Shown here piece after piece: positions 1 through 10,348 of a stretch of DNA of 27,086 nt. The notes under the pieces were generated by a model. That model made no database searches. It saw nothing but the letters and a program-made list of their open reading frames with translations, and was not told where the DNA came from. The DNA lies in assembly GCA_013115145.1 (NCBI GenBank), contig JAAPAO010000485.1, forward strand, positions 782 through 27,867, written 5' to 3'. Origin of the DNA: Perkinsus chesapeaki (lineage: Eukaryota > Perkinsozoa > Perkinsida > Perkinsidae). The stretch's first letter is position 1; each line of letters begins with the position of its first letter. Both the position numbers and the translations under genes were made by a program.

Positions 1-230
1 GAACAGAAATGTAACTAGTGGTCTTAATAATGAACAGAAATGTAACTAGTGGTTTTAATAATGAACAGAAATGTAACTAGTGGTTTTAATAATGGACAGA
101 AATGTAACTAGTGGTTTTAATAATGAACAGAAATGTAACTAGTGGTTTTAATAATGAACAGAAATGTAACTAGTGGTCTTAATAATGAACAGAAATGTAA
201 CTAGTGGTTTTAATAATGAACAGAAATGTG
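1..230. repeat. 31-bp minisatellite, 7 full copies plus a partial one
   Basis: Direct tandem repeats of a 31-bp unit beginning GAACAGAAATGTAACTAGTG start at 1, 32, 63, 94, 125, 156 and 187. A truncated copy begins at 218. Copies differ at one or two positions: C/T in the GGTYTTAATAAT part, and G for A at the start of the fourth copy. The array runs off the left edge, so its true length is unknown. No gene is visible in it. Confidence 0.97.
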
Positions 231-641
231 GCAGCATGTGCACAGACTGTATAATAGTTATTATATAAATCTAGCAAAACTATAACGATTTGAATTGGGT
301 TAAAGACATATAGTAGTAGATGCAATATATTGTAATGTGAATATTATTATGTACTACGAAAAATCATACAGGTTGAACTTTTCAAGGTTTTCTTGGATAA
401 GTCGCGGATGTTCCCGCAAATATCCACATTTCCCTTCTTTGGGATGATAAATCCTTGCAGTCGCTTCATTACTTCCTAGCAGTCTCGGTGATCTAATTTT
501 CCCCTTCGAAAAAGGAATTTTTCCACGGCGGAACTGCTCAAGTGACAAAGGATTTTCGCATGTGGATAAGATGCCTTCTCCCTCAGAGCATGGCGGTCAC
601 TTCCGCGTAAACTGCAATTGGTGCAATGCCTGTTCCTTTTA

Positions 642-881
642 ATGGGAGTGCTGTTGGCGCTGTCAGCCTGGTGCTCGGTACGCAGTAATAAACAGGAAAA
701 AAGAAGTAAAAGAAAAACGGCAAAGAAATGCAAGGGACATCTGGACGAATTTGGGCGACGAAATTTGGACTCAATAGGAAAGTGCAAAGATAATGTAATA
801 TTCAGGGTAGGTGCCGCCGAATTACGTTATAAGGCACTAAGCTCATATTATGTATTAATTGGAAATATCGGTTCGGAGTAG
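642..881 (+). CDS. Putative small protein with signal-like N-terminus (79 aa)
   Basis: This ATG-started ORF gives 79 aa. It begins with a hydrophobic stretch (MGVLLALSAWCSV) that looks like a signal peptide, followed by a very basic Lys/Arg-rich segment. A GTACGC just after the hydrophobic part could be a splice donor, so this may be only a first exon. The opposite strand is also open across 476-787 but has no ATG start in the matching place, which is why I prefer the plus strand. I do not recognise the product; it could be chance. Confidence 0.25.
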   Translation: MGVLLALSAWCSVRSNKQEKRSKRKTAKKCKGHLDEFGRRNLDSIGKCKDNVIFRVGAAELRYKALSSYYVLIGNIGSE

Positions 882-1492
882 AGAGCCCCGGGAGGTATCT
901 GGGCAGTGTCCCTCGGTGGCATGGGAATTCCTGATATGGTTTGCAATGCCGAAACTTTGCGGGAATTTTCTCGGATCAAACGCGTGTGCACCAAGCCCGA
1001 TGCAACCTGATAGAGTTCCTGGGCTGGTGGATGAATCTACCAGTTTGCCCGTCTGCTATTAGGGAACAATAAAACGTTCTAGTTTGGAAATACGACAGAC
1101 AGAAGGGAAATCCGCTTCTGAGGAATTCGAGTGTGAATTCGCGCTTGGTGATGGATGTGATTTGATTCAGTGAGATTCTCAAGCGTTCCTGGGCCTGAGC
1201 ATCTGTGACTAAACTGACTTTCTGGCTTACTCGATAACTAAGCGCGGCTATGGAGTTTGAGGCTGTAGGAAAATATGACAGAAGCCCAGATAGTGAAAAC
1301 TGTTTCTAATAAATTTGAGAGCAGTGGGAATGTGCCCTCGGCAGTCTGCCATGAAATTATTATTATGGTTCTTTTTGGGGAGGATAATTGACTAGAGGTC
1401 AAAGTTTGGACGCTCAGGTCACCACAGGGACCATAACACCCACCACAGTAGCTTCGCCATTGCGACACTCAAAAGATTCTTCAAGAGGTCGA
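882..1492. other. No gene recognised
   Basis: About 600 nt with only short overlapping ORFs on both strands (for example 976-1182 and 1238-1468 on the minus strand, without convincing starts or splice signals). I see no conserved family, RNA gene or clear repeat here. Confidence 0.4.
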
Positions 1493-1801
1493 ATGACGCC
1501 TCCCCCAAAAAACTGTGATGAGTGGGGAGTCTTCATTTACCACAACCGAGATGGCTCACATCGTTCGCGATGCGTTATGATGTGCGATGATGACGATGAG
1601 GCTGCTGAGGAATTCATTTTGCGATCTAAATTAAGGTATCATAGACATCAACGACGGACAAGTGGGATGAAGAGGAATGCTTCCATGGTAGTTAATAATG
1701 AGCCGGGTTTTTGGGTTTCGGGTTTTTATTCGGGTTTCGGTCAAATATCCGCGCTAGTAACATCCGCGCGGGTTTCCTATCAATTTCCTCCGTATCACTA
1801 G
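1493..1801 (+). CDS. Putative unrecognised ORF, 3' end running into a minisatellite
   Basis: The frame opens at 1388 without an ATG; the first ATG is at 1493 and gives 102 aa. Residues 1-70 look protein-like: a Pro/Lys start (MTPPPKNCDEWG), a CDDDDEAAEEF acidic patch and an Arg/His-rich basic patch. From about 1700 the sequence becomes low-complexity (repeated GGGTTT) and then enters the minisatellite at 1791, so the last 30 residues are probably not original coding sequence. Either an intron donor was missed or this is a truncated relic. No family is recognised. Confidence 0.3.
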   Translation: MTPPPKNCDEWGVFIYHNRDGSHRSRCVMMCDDDDEAAEEFILRSKLRYHRHQRRTSGMKRNASMVVNNEPGFWVSGFYSGFGQISALVTSARVSYQFPPYH

Positions 1802-2018
1802 TAACATATTCCCTATCAAACTGTCTCTTATATCTCCGTATCACTAGTAACATATTCCCTATCAAACTCCTTTCTATTATATCTCCGTATCACTAGTAAC
1901 ATATTGCCTATCAAACTGTCTCTTATATCTCCGTATCACTAGTAACATATTTCCTATCAACCTCCTTTCTATTATATCTCCTCCTCCGTATCACTAGTAA
2001 CATATTTCCTAAAATCCA
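1789..2018. repeat. Minisatellite with alternating 46/49-bp units; inverted copy at 15.7 kb
   Basis: The phrase CGTATCACTAGTAACATATT recurs at 1791, 1837, 1886, 1932 and 1987, giving spacings of 46, 49, 46 and 55. The alternation comes from two linker types, CTGTCTCTTATATCTC and CTCCTTTCTATTATATCTC, so the true repeat is a dimer of about 95-100 bp. The same units occur in the opposite orientation at 15726-15873. Confidence 0.95.
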
Positions 2019-2019
2019 T

Positions 2020-2680
2020 GTTCCCTCAGTTATCATCTCAACCACCGCAATCATCTCTAAACAAGCCAAATCAGCTGCTACCTACGAGCCCCCTCCGTCC
2101 CCGGGCCGTTTCATCATTTTAATCTTCGCTGTGCTTTCCTGTTATTAAACGTAACCTTCTTGCTCTTTAACCATCGCTATGCTACTTGAACCCCTAAAAG
2201 GAGGCGAAAAACTTCCTATGATCCTTCATCTGTAAATGTTGTTTTAAACGTTCTGCGTTGTCACATTTTTCGTCATTCTGATGCGTGGGTTATCAGTAAT
2301 TGACAGTGTGTGACTATATGATTTAGGATTTGTACTATACACCACCACGAATGGAAAAACTATGTGTTGTGTTCGAGTTGACTTGTGAGGATGAATAATG
2401 TTGGGCATGGGTATTATTAATTTATACCATATATCTTAAAATTGTTAATTCATTTGATTGCAACATTAATATTGTCGCGGGACAATATAATATGCGTGGG
2501 ATCAGGCTCAGATTACCAGCTCGACGTCGAGTTTCCACGTCGCCACGCACGACGTGGGAACTTAGGCAAGTATAACTGGTTTCTTCTTCCCCAACACCTG
2601 CTTGGTCTGAGCTGTTCACAGTGCCTACTTGGCGATGCCAAGTTGGCGTCTCAGTTCCCCTCACCAAAGGCATAAAAAAT
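2020..2680. other. No gene recognised
   Basis: AT-rich flank followed by a more GC-balanced stretch with short ORFs on both strands (2442-2675 plus, 2422-2673 minus). The two overlap and neither has a recognisable domain. I see no RNA gene or convincing exon. Confidence 0.4.
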
Positions 2681-2697
2681 AGAAGTTACTTTTTTTA

Positions 2698-3101
2698 GAA
2701 GTTACTACGGTTGAAATATTATTTCGACAGTAGTAACTTCAACCCCTATCCCGGGAAGAGGGGTTGAACAGGTGTATGCACCAGCACGACCACCAGAGAA
2801 CCTATGTATCCTGTTCAAATTGACTGATGCCAGGGGATAATGTATAATACATTATCCCCTATAATTGGTATATCATAATAACATTATTAACGGTTAATAC
2901 TTAACCCGTTAATTGATACGTTAGTGAGAATGCACCATTAATATTGTTAATGTCCTATATTCAATGTATTGAGTTCCTTATGTTTATACGTTGCCAGCCG
3001 CAATCTGATTTCGATTCGAAATTTTCGGAAAGAATTTCGAAAATCGGAAAGAGGTTCGAAATTTTCGAACCTCTTTCCATAATCGGATTATGATAATCCG
3101 T
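2698..3101. repeat. Cluster of perfect inverted repeats (hairpins)
   Basis: Several perfect palindromes lie within 400 nt: 2698-2708 with 2730-2740 (GAAGTTACTAC arms); 2738-2747 with 2759-2768 (TTCAACCCCT arms, overlapping the previous arm by 3 nt); 2832-2844 with 2848-2860 (13-bp arms AGGGGATAATGTA, 3-nt loop); and 3046-3061 with 3063-3078 (16-bp arms GGAAAGAGGTTCGAAA, 1-nt centre). A small CGGATTA/TAATCCG hairpin follows. They lie in intergenic DNA upstream of the gene at 3610. Mobile-element ends, a structured non-coding RNA or cruciform sites are all possible. Confidence 0.85.
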
Positions 3102-3609
3102 ATTCACCTCGGGTTCCACTACTTGTGAATTTCGCCAAATCGCCACTTTCGTGTGAAACTGTACGAGTTATTGAGTTCTCTGCTTCAACAGATGATTATT
3201 ATGAAAAACTACGCTCACGAATTTTTAAGGAGCTCGGGACTGTTTTTGGGGCGTTTGGAGTCAGTGTAGCATGCCGAGAGAGATAGAACTATTAACGGTT
3301 CAACAAAATAACTACTTAGAGTCGTCGTACGAGAGGAAAAAAATTAGTTCCAAATTCTGAATTCAGTTGTCAATACTCCTCCTACTTGCCGTGCCGCCTG
3401 TCCTCTTCGATCAGTATAGGGGACGGCTGTAGCGGGTGCCGCCATAACCGCATTCCTCTGGAGTGTTATTGTGCTCGAGTCGGATGCGAGAAAAAAAAAG
3501 ACTCTCGAGACGGCATTATATTTGAAGAGCAACTCTTGGAAAGCTTTTCCATTTGGGAAAACGCAACTCTTGAGAAGTTATTACCTTTCATCTCCTCCAA
3601 AAACTGAAA

Positions 3610-4479
3610 ATGCCTCCGACTAGAAAATGGCAAACGATGTTGCTAGTAGGCAGCTCGGTTCCCCTGCTAATAGCGCTATTTCGATGGAGGTACCCCACCC
3701 GAGATAAAGATGAAGGTAAGATACAGCTTAGTGTTGGAGAATGTACTCAATTACTTGTATCGGAAAACCGAAGAATCACTGAAATTTCGTTAAATTTTTC
3801 CCAAATTCCACTGGTGCTTTCTTGACGGGCACATTCTATATATCTCCGAGACCTCTTGTGTTCCAAGTGGTTCAATTGTGATATGTGTCTGGGGTGCTTT
3901 ATATTATATGAATTATATATTTCGAATCATAGTAGGTGTCAAACTTGCTATTATATCTCCGCCCATTTTGAGCATCGACAACTTCATTCTTATGATCAAG
4001 TTGATCATATTGATCAGATCTCCAACAGTCTTGACTTGATCAGATCTCCAACAGTCTTGACTTGATCAGATCAAGCAACAGTCGGGCACTATAAAGCCTT
4101 TAATACCTTCCAAACACTCACAGTAGCGCAGTTGCTACGTGAGGGTTTTGCTGCTTTACAAGGGGCTCTACTTTAGAGTGCCGTAGAAGAACGCCAGATG
4201 TTAGGTCCAGAAGGAATGTATTTACTGCTCCGTTTTGGCATTCCGAGAACATATCCTCGAGCGAAATCTCCTTCGTATCCGCCACGTTAAGAACGCTTGA
4301 GGAATCTTTGAGGAATCTATTTCTGTGAATCTGGATCTGTCGTTTCCCTGCTACATTACCCTCTGATGCTCATCTGAAGCTGGACGGTAGTGTTTACTTT
4401 CAGATTTCCACCACCGATTGGAGGAAGAGTTACAGAGGACTTCGCTTACCGAGTGGAGAGCTCAAGGAATCAATCCTGA
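3610..4479 (+). CDS. Small single-pass membrane protein, three exons (109 aa), unrecognised
   Basis: Model: exons 3610-3715, 4177-4324 and 4404-4479. All phases agree (1, then 2) and give 109 aa. Exon 1 encodes a basic start followed by a short hydrophobic anchor (MLLVGSSVPLLIALF, residues 10-24) and a charged stretch ending RDKDE. Exon 2 contains NVFTAPFWHSENISSSEISF; exon 3 contains FPPPIGGRVTEDFAYRVE. Donors are GTAAGA and GTGAAT; acceptors are CTACTTTAG and TTTACTTTCAG. A two-exon alternative (3610-3715 joined to 4404-4501, 67 aa, ending NPDNFSQPK) is also in phase. The topology suggests a mitochondrial inner-membrane or ER protein, but I cannot name a family. Confidence 0.42.
4011..4072. 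repeat. 26-bp GATC-containing tandem repeat (2 copies plus a third start)
   Basis: The unit starting TGATCAGATCTCCAACAGTC occurs at 4011 and 4037, and its first 10 nt again at 4063. It lies inside the first intron of the model at 3610-4479. TGATCA and GATC motifs are dense from 3998. Confidence 0.9.
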
Positions 4480-4881
4480 TAATTTTTCTCAACCCAAATG
4501 ACATGTTTCTGGAACGACAATGGTTGTGCTTCTCGCTGAGGAAACGTGTCATTTTGTGGGAATTGAGTTGCGTCTTAAATAGTTTTTCCAACTTCTTTTC
4601 GGAAATTTCTATTTCTGAAATTTCAAATGTGAGATGCATTTGACATCTCACTCAAAAATATGACATCGTTTCTCGGTGACTCTTGTGTGGCGTGGCTCTT
4701 TTTGAGGTGGCAGTGGTGGCTAATGCTTACGTTCGCGAAGACAGAAATTCCGGAAGTTTTTTTTCGTCCTCAACACTAGGCTAAGTCGACGAGATACCCC
4801 CTCAAAGTTTGACGGAGGGAGGATGAACATTGTTCAGAAAGTTGGTCTTTATTTCCACGTTAGTTTGGTTTTTTCCATACG

Positions 4882-6577
4882 ATGTCTGTTTGGGAGCTCT
4901 CGCAGTTTCTACAGCGAACTCCAACGAATGGTAAGTCGTTCCGTCCATTACGAGGAATCAATGTTTGCCGATTTGCTTCCATACGAAGTTCAAAATTCGA
5001 CGGTGGCATCTCCTCGATATAGAAGCTAGGGATGAGTGGAGTTGGTCTTTACAACTTTAATTCGCTTTCGGTTTAGGTCTCTAAGAACACAATGTCTGGA
5101 TCAGATCCTGTGGATCTTTGGTGTCCTTCTTTCCAGGCCATCTCCTTTCCGCTGCTGCTCGCCCCTTGGCCGTGATAGTCCTCAATTCCCCTCTGCCCCG
5201 CGCTGGTGTCATGAAGCGACTCTGGCGAGACTCAGGTGAGATTCCAACCGGTCAAGCTCGTGTTTGATGAATTCGCGCACTCTATTTCAACTATCACGCG
5301 TTGCTCGCATGCATCTCTTCCAGCTTCGAACGATCCTCAAATATGCCCCCTTCCTCAGGAGTTCGTATTTGCGCCGATGGCGGCTCCAACAGGCTGTTTG
5401 ATCAGTTTAATACGGACCTCGTACCCGATGTCATTATCGGCGACTTCGACTCAGTAATTCTCAATTAATTTTCACGCGTAATCACGCGCCATCAGGTGCG
5501 AAAGGACGTGATAGAGTCATTTCGAACAGCGAAGGTCGGGGAGCCTGTAAAAGTGATAAAATGTGCAGACGAGGCAAGTTGGCGAATCTTGCAATCTTGT
5601 TCGATCTTGCATTTTCTCAGTACAATACTGACCTCGATAAATGTCTGCTTTATGCCGCTTACCATTACGACCAACACAAATCTGTTCTCCCAGAAGGTAT
5701 CACAGGAAGCTCTCCCGTGCGAAGAGTTTTCTTCGTCCTTAGGGGACCCGCTCGTCGCAGTGGCTGGATCTGTGAATTTTGCGGGTCGACTTGATCACAC
5801 CTGCTCGATCATTAATTCACTCCTAACTGCTACGATGGGGTCATCAAAAATAAATGCCGGGGAGTATACTATGCGATTGCCGAACAAAGTAAAGCGAACG
5901 AGACGTTCCGGAAAAATGTCTGTTTTTCAGTTGCGACCGATTTTAGTTGATCCCAACTGTCTTGCTTTGGTAAGTGAAACGGTTGATCGATTTCGGTTGT
6001 GAAATTTTCAATTATCACCGACGATGCTAACTCTATTAAGATGCACTTCTCATTAAGTACTCAAAATGGAAGTTCGACGAAATATGTTTTACGCCTGGAA
6101 AAGTCGGGAAATTTTATGACCAATTTCACTATTCGGTATAGTAAATTTTGATACGTTCCACTTCTTGCCTCCTGCCCGCAGCATATTCTCACGCAATGGG
6201 AAGCTCGTCGCTTCATATGGGCTTCAACTGGTCGTGCCAGTGTATTTTATAGTTCTTTCGAAGAACCATGAACACGAAGAACTTCTTCGTGATGAACGAA
6301 AATTTAACTGGGCTGAATCACTAATACGTAACAAACTTTTTGTAAAAGTTTGGCGACTTTTAAAAATACAGCCCCAAAGTCTTTCTTGCCAGGGGATGCA
6401 TGCCCCTAGAACACGACACTCAAATCGATGTCGCAGCGGGTTCAGGTCCTTCCCGCTGGAGAGCATTCCCTCAATCTCGGCAGAGCCACATCGCCGAGTT
6501 CTGATCGTCGCTACTATGCTGGTATCTTACCGGTTGACGGCTCAGTAGAGTCTTGCTCCACGGAAGGGTTCAGGTAG
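4882..6577 (+). CDS. TPK1: Thiamin pyrophosphokinase
   Basis: The enzyme transfers pyrophosphate from ATP to thiamin to make the cofactor thiamin diphosphate in the cytosol. Exons: 4882-4930, 5137-5235, 5359-5453, 5496-5573, 5621-5696, 5743-5969 and 6446-6577. An in-frame 42-nt stretch inside the sixth (5892-5933, GTAAAG...TTTTCAG) may be a further intron. Product length is 251 aa, or 237 aa if that intron is removed; human TPK is about 243. Motifs in family order: LAVIVLNSPL, GVRICADGGSNRLFDQF (50-66, nucleotide-binding DGG), DVIIGDFDS (to residue 81), NTDLDKCLLYAA (109-120), VAVAGSVNFAGRLDHT, ILVDPNCLAL, VLPAGEHSL and YYAGILPVDGSVESC. Phases agree throughout. The intron after exon 4 is GC-AG (GAG|GCAAGT). 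The last beta-strands of the family are not seen: the frame stops at TAG 6575-6577, or splices on from the AG|GTAGTA donor at 6574. An AG at 4862 could be the trans-splice site. Confidence 0.88.
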
Positions 6578-7817
6578 TAGGCATCTGCTGCTGTTGGAGA
6601 ACAGGGTTAACTACATGAACATTGGAGCACTAGTATGAATATCGGTGATCTCTTTAGAGAGTAAGATATAGTAGAAATATCTTATATGGAACGGTTGATC
6701 GATATCTCATCGAGTTGACTCAGTGGAAATACATATAACTTCCAATTTTGGCATCGCAAGCCGCTCTACGATGAGAGATAATTAAAATTCGATAATTTGC
6801 CCAACAAATTTGCACACACAGTAGTCCGCCCCATATTATAATTGATAAACACTCCAGCTTGTATTTAGGCTGAAGCGTGAATTTAGGCTCGCTCATTTCC
6901 TCCCACGAAAACATTATTTTCACTTAGTCCACCGAGTAAACAGCCAAACGCCACAGCCTGTTCCAGCTTCCCCGACGCTTACAGTATGAACAGCTCCCTA
7001 CATAAACCTTTAGCCTCCTGGAAATAAATCTACTAGAACATCCCACCAACATACACGCGTTTGTCGCATTGTATGATTCAGTACTACAACATATTATTGT
7101 GGTATGACCAAAAAACTACATGGCTGTTTACGAAATAATTCACTCTGCTGGTAGCTTTACCTACGATGTGGAATAGTCCCGCGCGCCACGAAATTGTCAG
7201 TGTGAGGTTCATCCCTGAAGGTTGCGACCTTCTAAAGATACGCGTCTTCTCTCAGATGGGATTGTCAAGATTATCGTCTCGAATTTGGTGGGATCATCTC
7301 GGCATGCAATCAGATAAATGAGATGACGGAGGTGAGCTGAAGATTCTCGATTTCGAAATACTTGCCAACTCTCCCCCAGCCGAGCACTTGGCTGGGAAAA
7401 CGTGTAGCTGATACCGAAGGAGGCAAATTGTCACGAATGATAAATCTCCTCGGTAGTGTTCCTGTTTGAAGGGTTCCAGAAGTGAGTTTAGCCATCGGTC
7501 GCAACAAGGAGCGAGTTTGCTGTGGATATCTACACAGGGAAATCGCCAATTAGAATGAGGGGATGGCTGTAATTTTTTTGAAAGATATTTCAACAATCGT
7601 TGAATCTCGTCCATCCATGCGTTTCTCATGTACTCTCGTTTATCATATGCGCAAAGGAGCGAATTTGCTGGAAATATTTTCTGCGGTGGCTGTGGAATTT
7701 TTTACCGAAAAATATCCCAATACACTTGTGACATCTTAGGTCTGTTTTTGTGCATTTTTTTTTGATACCGCTCTTCAGGTTCTCAAAATAATAAACTCGG
7801 ATCCAGTCCTCTTCACC
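6578..7817. other. No gene resolved; a weak minus-strand ORF at 7310-7495
   Basis: About 1.2 kb. An ATG-started minus-strand ORF (7495 down to 7310, 61 aa) contains IIRDNLPPSVSATRF and GWGRVGKYFEIENL, which look protein-like. A second minus frame (7294-7629) overlaps it. No splice structure or family could be settled. Plus-strand 6578-6960 may hold a missing last exon of thiamin pyrophosphokinase, but I could not find its expected W-x-L/S-x-S-N motif there. Confidence 0.35.
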
Positions 7818-8140
7818 ATGACAGTTGAGAGCGAGCAAGTAACAGAGACGGTGTCATCTCGGACGGGCTTGATAAGCAGCTCCGGTCAGCTGGAGGGGTT
7901 TAAGAAGTTTTACTCCACATTTACAGGGCGAGACAAAGTGTGTCTGCCGAGAAATTCAACTGAGTGATTCTCCCAGGGAAACGTGTGGGTTGTGTTGTTA
8001 ATAAAGATGACAAATAATGCCACGCTCGTTCTTCGGCCGTTGCTGAGTCGCTCATAACAAGCGACAGTGTTGGTGACGCTTCGTCCCAGCACAAACTTTA
8101 CTATTGCATTGATAATTCATCTCCGGATGGAGATTTCCCG
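7818..8140 (+). CDS. Partly resolved gene start, product unknown
   Basis: A strong pyrimidine-rich acceptor (GATACCGCTCTTCAG, ending 7778) is followed 39 nt later by an ATG. Exon 1 (7818-7937) encodes MTVESEQVTETVSSRTGLIS and then LEGFKKFYSTFTGRDK before a GTGTGT donor. A phase-compatible second exon follows a CGTCCCAG acceptor (8090-8140, HKLYYCIDNSSPDGDFP, donor GTAGTT). Another in-phase candidate is 7977-8057. The GRDK element recalls the start of peroxisomal PEX11 proteins, but the expected QY motif after it is missing, so I do not assign that name. The 3' end was not found; 8160-8354 (signal-like N-terminus) may be a separate start or shadow. Confidence 0.35.
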
Positions 8141-9238
8141 GTAGTTGAATTTCGAGTGAATGTTGTCCCTTGAAACGGCTGGTGTCCTCCTCGTGGCATG
8201 TATCACAATGAGTTTCGGAAGGTTACTGTCAGACTATTGTGGGGCAGAACTGCTAGAAGATTCCTCCGAGGTTGATTCCCTGCCTCTTGGTCCAAGCGTG
8301 AAGCTGAATATGAACAGTTCGGCTCGCAATGCACTTGACAGTTTTCAATATTGAAGCTCCCTTTACTGGGTATAAGAATGAAAAGGAGCCTTTAGACACG
8401 CGAGCATTGGGCGGTGAATTGGCCTATGCCCATTCATGAAACCGAAGGCGTAGGGATCTGAGTAGTCTATTCCTTAAAGGGACTTCTTCCAGGCCATCAC
8501 ACGGTGGCATGGGCAAACGAATGTCGTGAAAGGTATTCGCGGCAATGAGGGACATCCGGGCAATATGCACGGTCAGAATTAACAAAGAGGAAAACGGCTC
8601 GCATCTGTGGTGTACATTTATGAAAACCAAGTACATTGCTTGGTGGGCCACCAATGGTCGAGCTGGGCACGAGAATACAACTAGATTGAGGCCCGTTGGG
8701 TTTTCTGGCGCGCAGACAGCATTTTAAGATACCTCCTGCGTCAAGGCGAATCCTTGGGACAGATTTCGGGTTCAAGATCCATAAGATTCTCTCGAACTCG
8801 CAGACTGAAACTGGCTTCAGTGGATGATGTAGCATTGCTAGCATACGTGTTGTGATAACAAACAGGCGCTGACGTGGCCTGGTGGGGTAAGTGAGCGAAA
8901 GCGCAGCTCAGTTGGCGGTCGACGAGAGCCTCCAGAGTCAGACAGGCTTAACCAGGCCGTGGAAGTATTCATTGATCTACGGGTGAATTACCTCGACCCC
9001 TCACTGAGGAGATGGGCCCTCGGAGGTCCTATCGTTGCCCATTGCAGCTAGCTTGGTGAGGTGCCATGCCAGCACTTGTAATCTGTTGTTGTTCTAATTA
9101 TATTCGTTATCTCTTGCTTAACACATAGGATTCTCTCAACACATAGCAGCAGCAAACATGCGTCTTGAGCATTCATCAAACGAGCGTCGATGGTCCATCG
9201 ACTTTGCTGGTTAAAATCGATAAGGCGATACCATCTGT
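8141..9238. other. No gene resolved
   Basis: About 1.1 kb between the partly resolved gene at 7818 and the 3' end of the LicD-type gene. ORFs of 60-115 aa occur on both strands across 8424-8844 and shadow each other without a recognisable domain. A tRNA A-box-like string at about 8890 has no matching T-arm. It may hold the missing exons of the preceding gene. Confidence 0.35.
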
Positions 9239-10322
9239 TTAGAAAACGATACCAAGATCTTTCATGTACTCCTCGTTCCCTTTTGGGTGGAGGAAATCCT
9301 TTCCGTAGCTTCGTTGTAGGAGATCCTCGACATCGCCGAAAGTGTTGAAATTTCTTGCGTTAATAGAAATGGGTCTCAACGGCCATATCTGATCTTCGCT
9401 CATTCGATAACCATCATAAGGGACGTGCCTGTATAATTTCCCTTCTCGGTGGTACGGCTTGTTGCCGGTGTAGGGCACCATTGGGTAGATGTCGACGTAG
9501 CCGCATGACCGTCCCGACCCGCACGGCTTCGGATTATTAATGTCGTACAAGTTCGATGCTAGTGGATGGAAAGGGGCAATGCAAACCCGGATGAGCTCGT
9601 CTCGGAAAGTGTAAAACCCCCGGGACCGCAACAAGGACGCAAAGCGTTCGTCCAGGCAATCATCCACGTCGCTCTCTCGAATGTATCTGAACATCACAAT
9701 CAACCCTCCACAACCGAAACACTACTCACGCCAGGTCGATATCATCAGTATGAGGAATATGCGTTCCGTTTCGCCAGGCGCCGAGGGCTGTGCCGAAAGT
9801 GAGCAAGGGCTCACAACCGAGTTCCAGCATTATCCCATTCACTTCGATGAGCAACATATCCAGTATCGCTGCCATACATGGCCGTCCAACAAATGCCGGG
9901 TCGGTTTTGAGCAATTCGGTTCTCGAAGCCAAAGTGCATCTTTTGGGGTCCATGACGGGATTGATCGGCAGACAGTCGGTCCACTGCGGCTCGGATTCTT
10001 TCGGGAGTGAGCAAATCTCGCTGTCAACCTCCCGAACCTTCAACGCTCGTGGACGGTTATTGGCGATTTCGTAATGAAAAAAGTCCCTCGATGAATAATA
10101 AAATTCCCAATCTACTACTTCGTCGAACTCGCATTCGTGAAGTTGATAAGATCCTCGGACTTGACCGTCGACGACGTGTGGCTCTGGTCGCCAATAGAAA
10201 TATACGTAGGCAGGTGTGAGTAGCGTGAAGAACAGCCAAAGAATTGAGATGCAGGCCATCATCGCGTACGGTCCGTTTATGCTCTTCCAGCGCGAAGCGA
10301 GCGGGACAGATTTTGTGTCCAT
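9239..10322 (-). CDS. LicD/fukutin-family phosphotransferase, Golgi type II membrane protein
   Basis: Exons 10322-9730 and 9686-9239 (minus) are split by a 43-nt GT-AG intron and encode 346 aa. LicD-domain proteins (bacterial LicD, animal fukutin/FKRP) are nucleotidyltransferase-fold enzymes that move phosphocholine or a pentitol phosphate onto glycans. Seen here: a signal anchor (CISILWLFFTLLTPAYVYFY, about residues 24-43), then the core motif TFGTALGAWRNGTHIPHTDD (about residues 175-194) running into DIDLAY across the intron. Late features are a SCGYVDIYPMVPY segment, ISINARNFNTFGDVEDLLQR and YGKDFLHP, typical of the family's C-terminal half. The frame is open up to an ATG at 10388, but a CTCCCCTTAG acceptor at 10348-10339 lies between the two ATGs, so I chose the ATG at 10322. 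Substrate is unknown; a glycoprotein or GPI-glycan role in the Golgi is inferred. Confidence 0.85.
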
Positions 10323-10348
10323 TTTGTGCAACTGTCTCCTAAGGGGAG
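10323..10348 (-). promoter_or_regulatory. Predicted trans-splice acceptor and 16-nt 5' UTR of the LicD-type gene
   Basis: On the minus strand a pyrimidine-rich tract ends in AG at 10340-10339, leaving a 16-nt leader (10338-10323) before the ATG at 10322. It lies only 62 nt past the stop codon of the upstream sigma-adaptin gene. Spliced-leader addition here is inferred from the acceptor and from the leader locus at 24226. Confidence 0.5.

Noticed and set aside
1-230. A CRISPR array at the left edge.
   Set aside because: Units are contiguous 31-bp tandem copies with no unique spacers, and the genome is eukaryotic.
7818-7967. PEX11-like start (FYSTFTGRDK).
   Set aside because: The QY/Arg motif expected straight after GRDK is absent in all frames within reach, so the match is too short.
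8880-8935. A-box-like string GCAGCTCAGTTGGCGG, as in tRNA genes.
   Set aside because: No B-box or cloverleaf partner follows within tRNA range.
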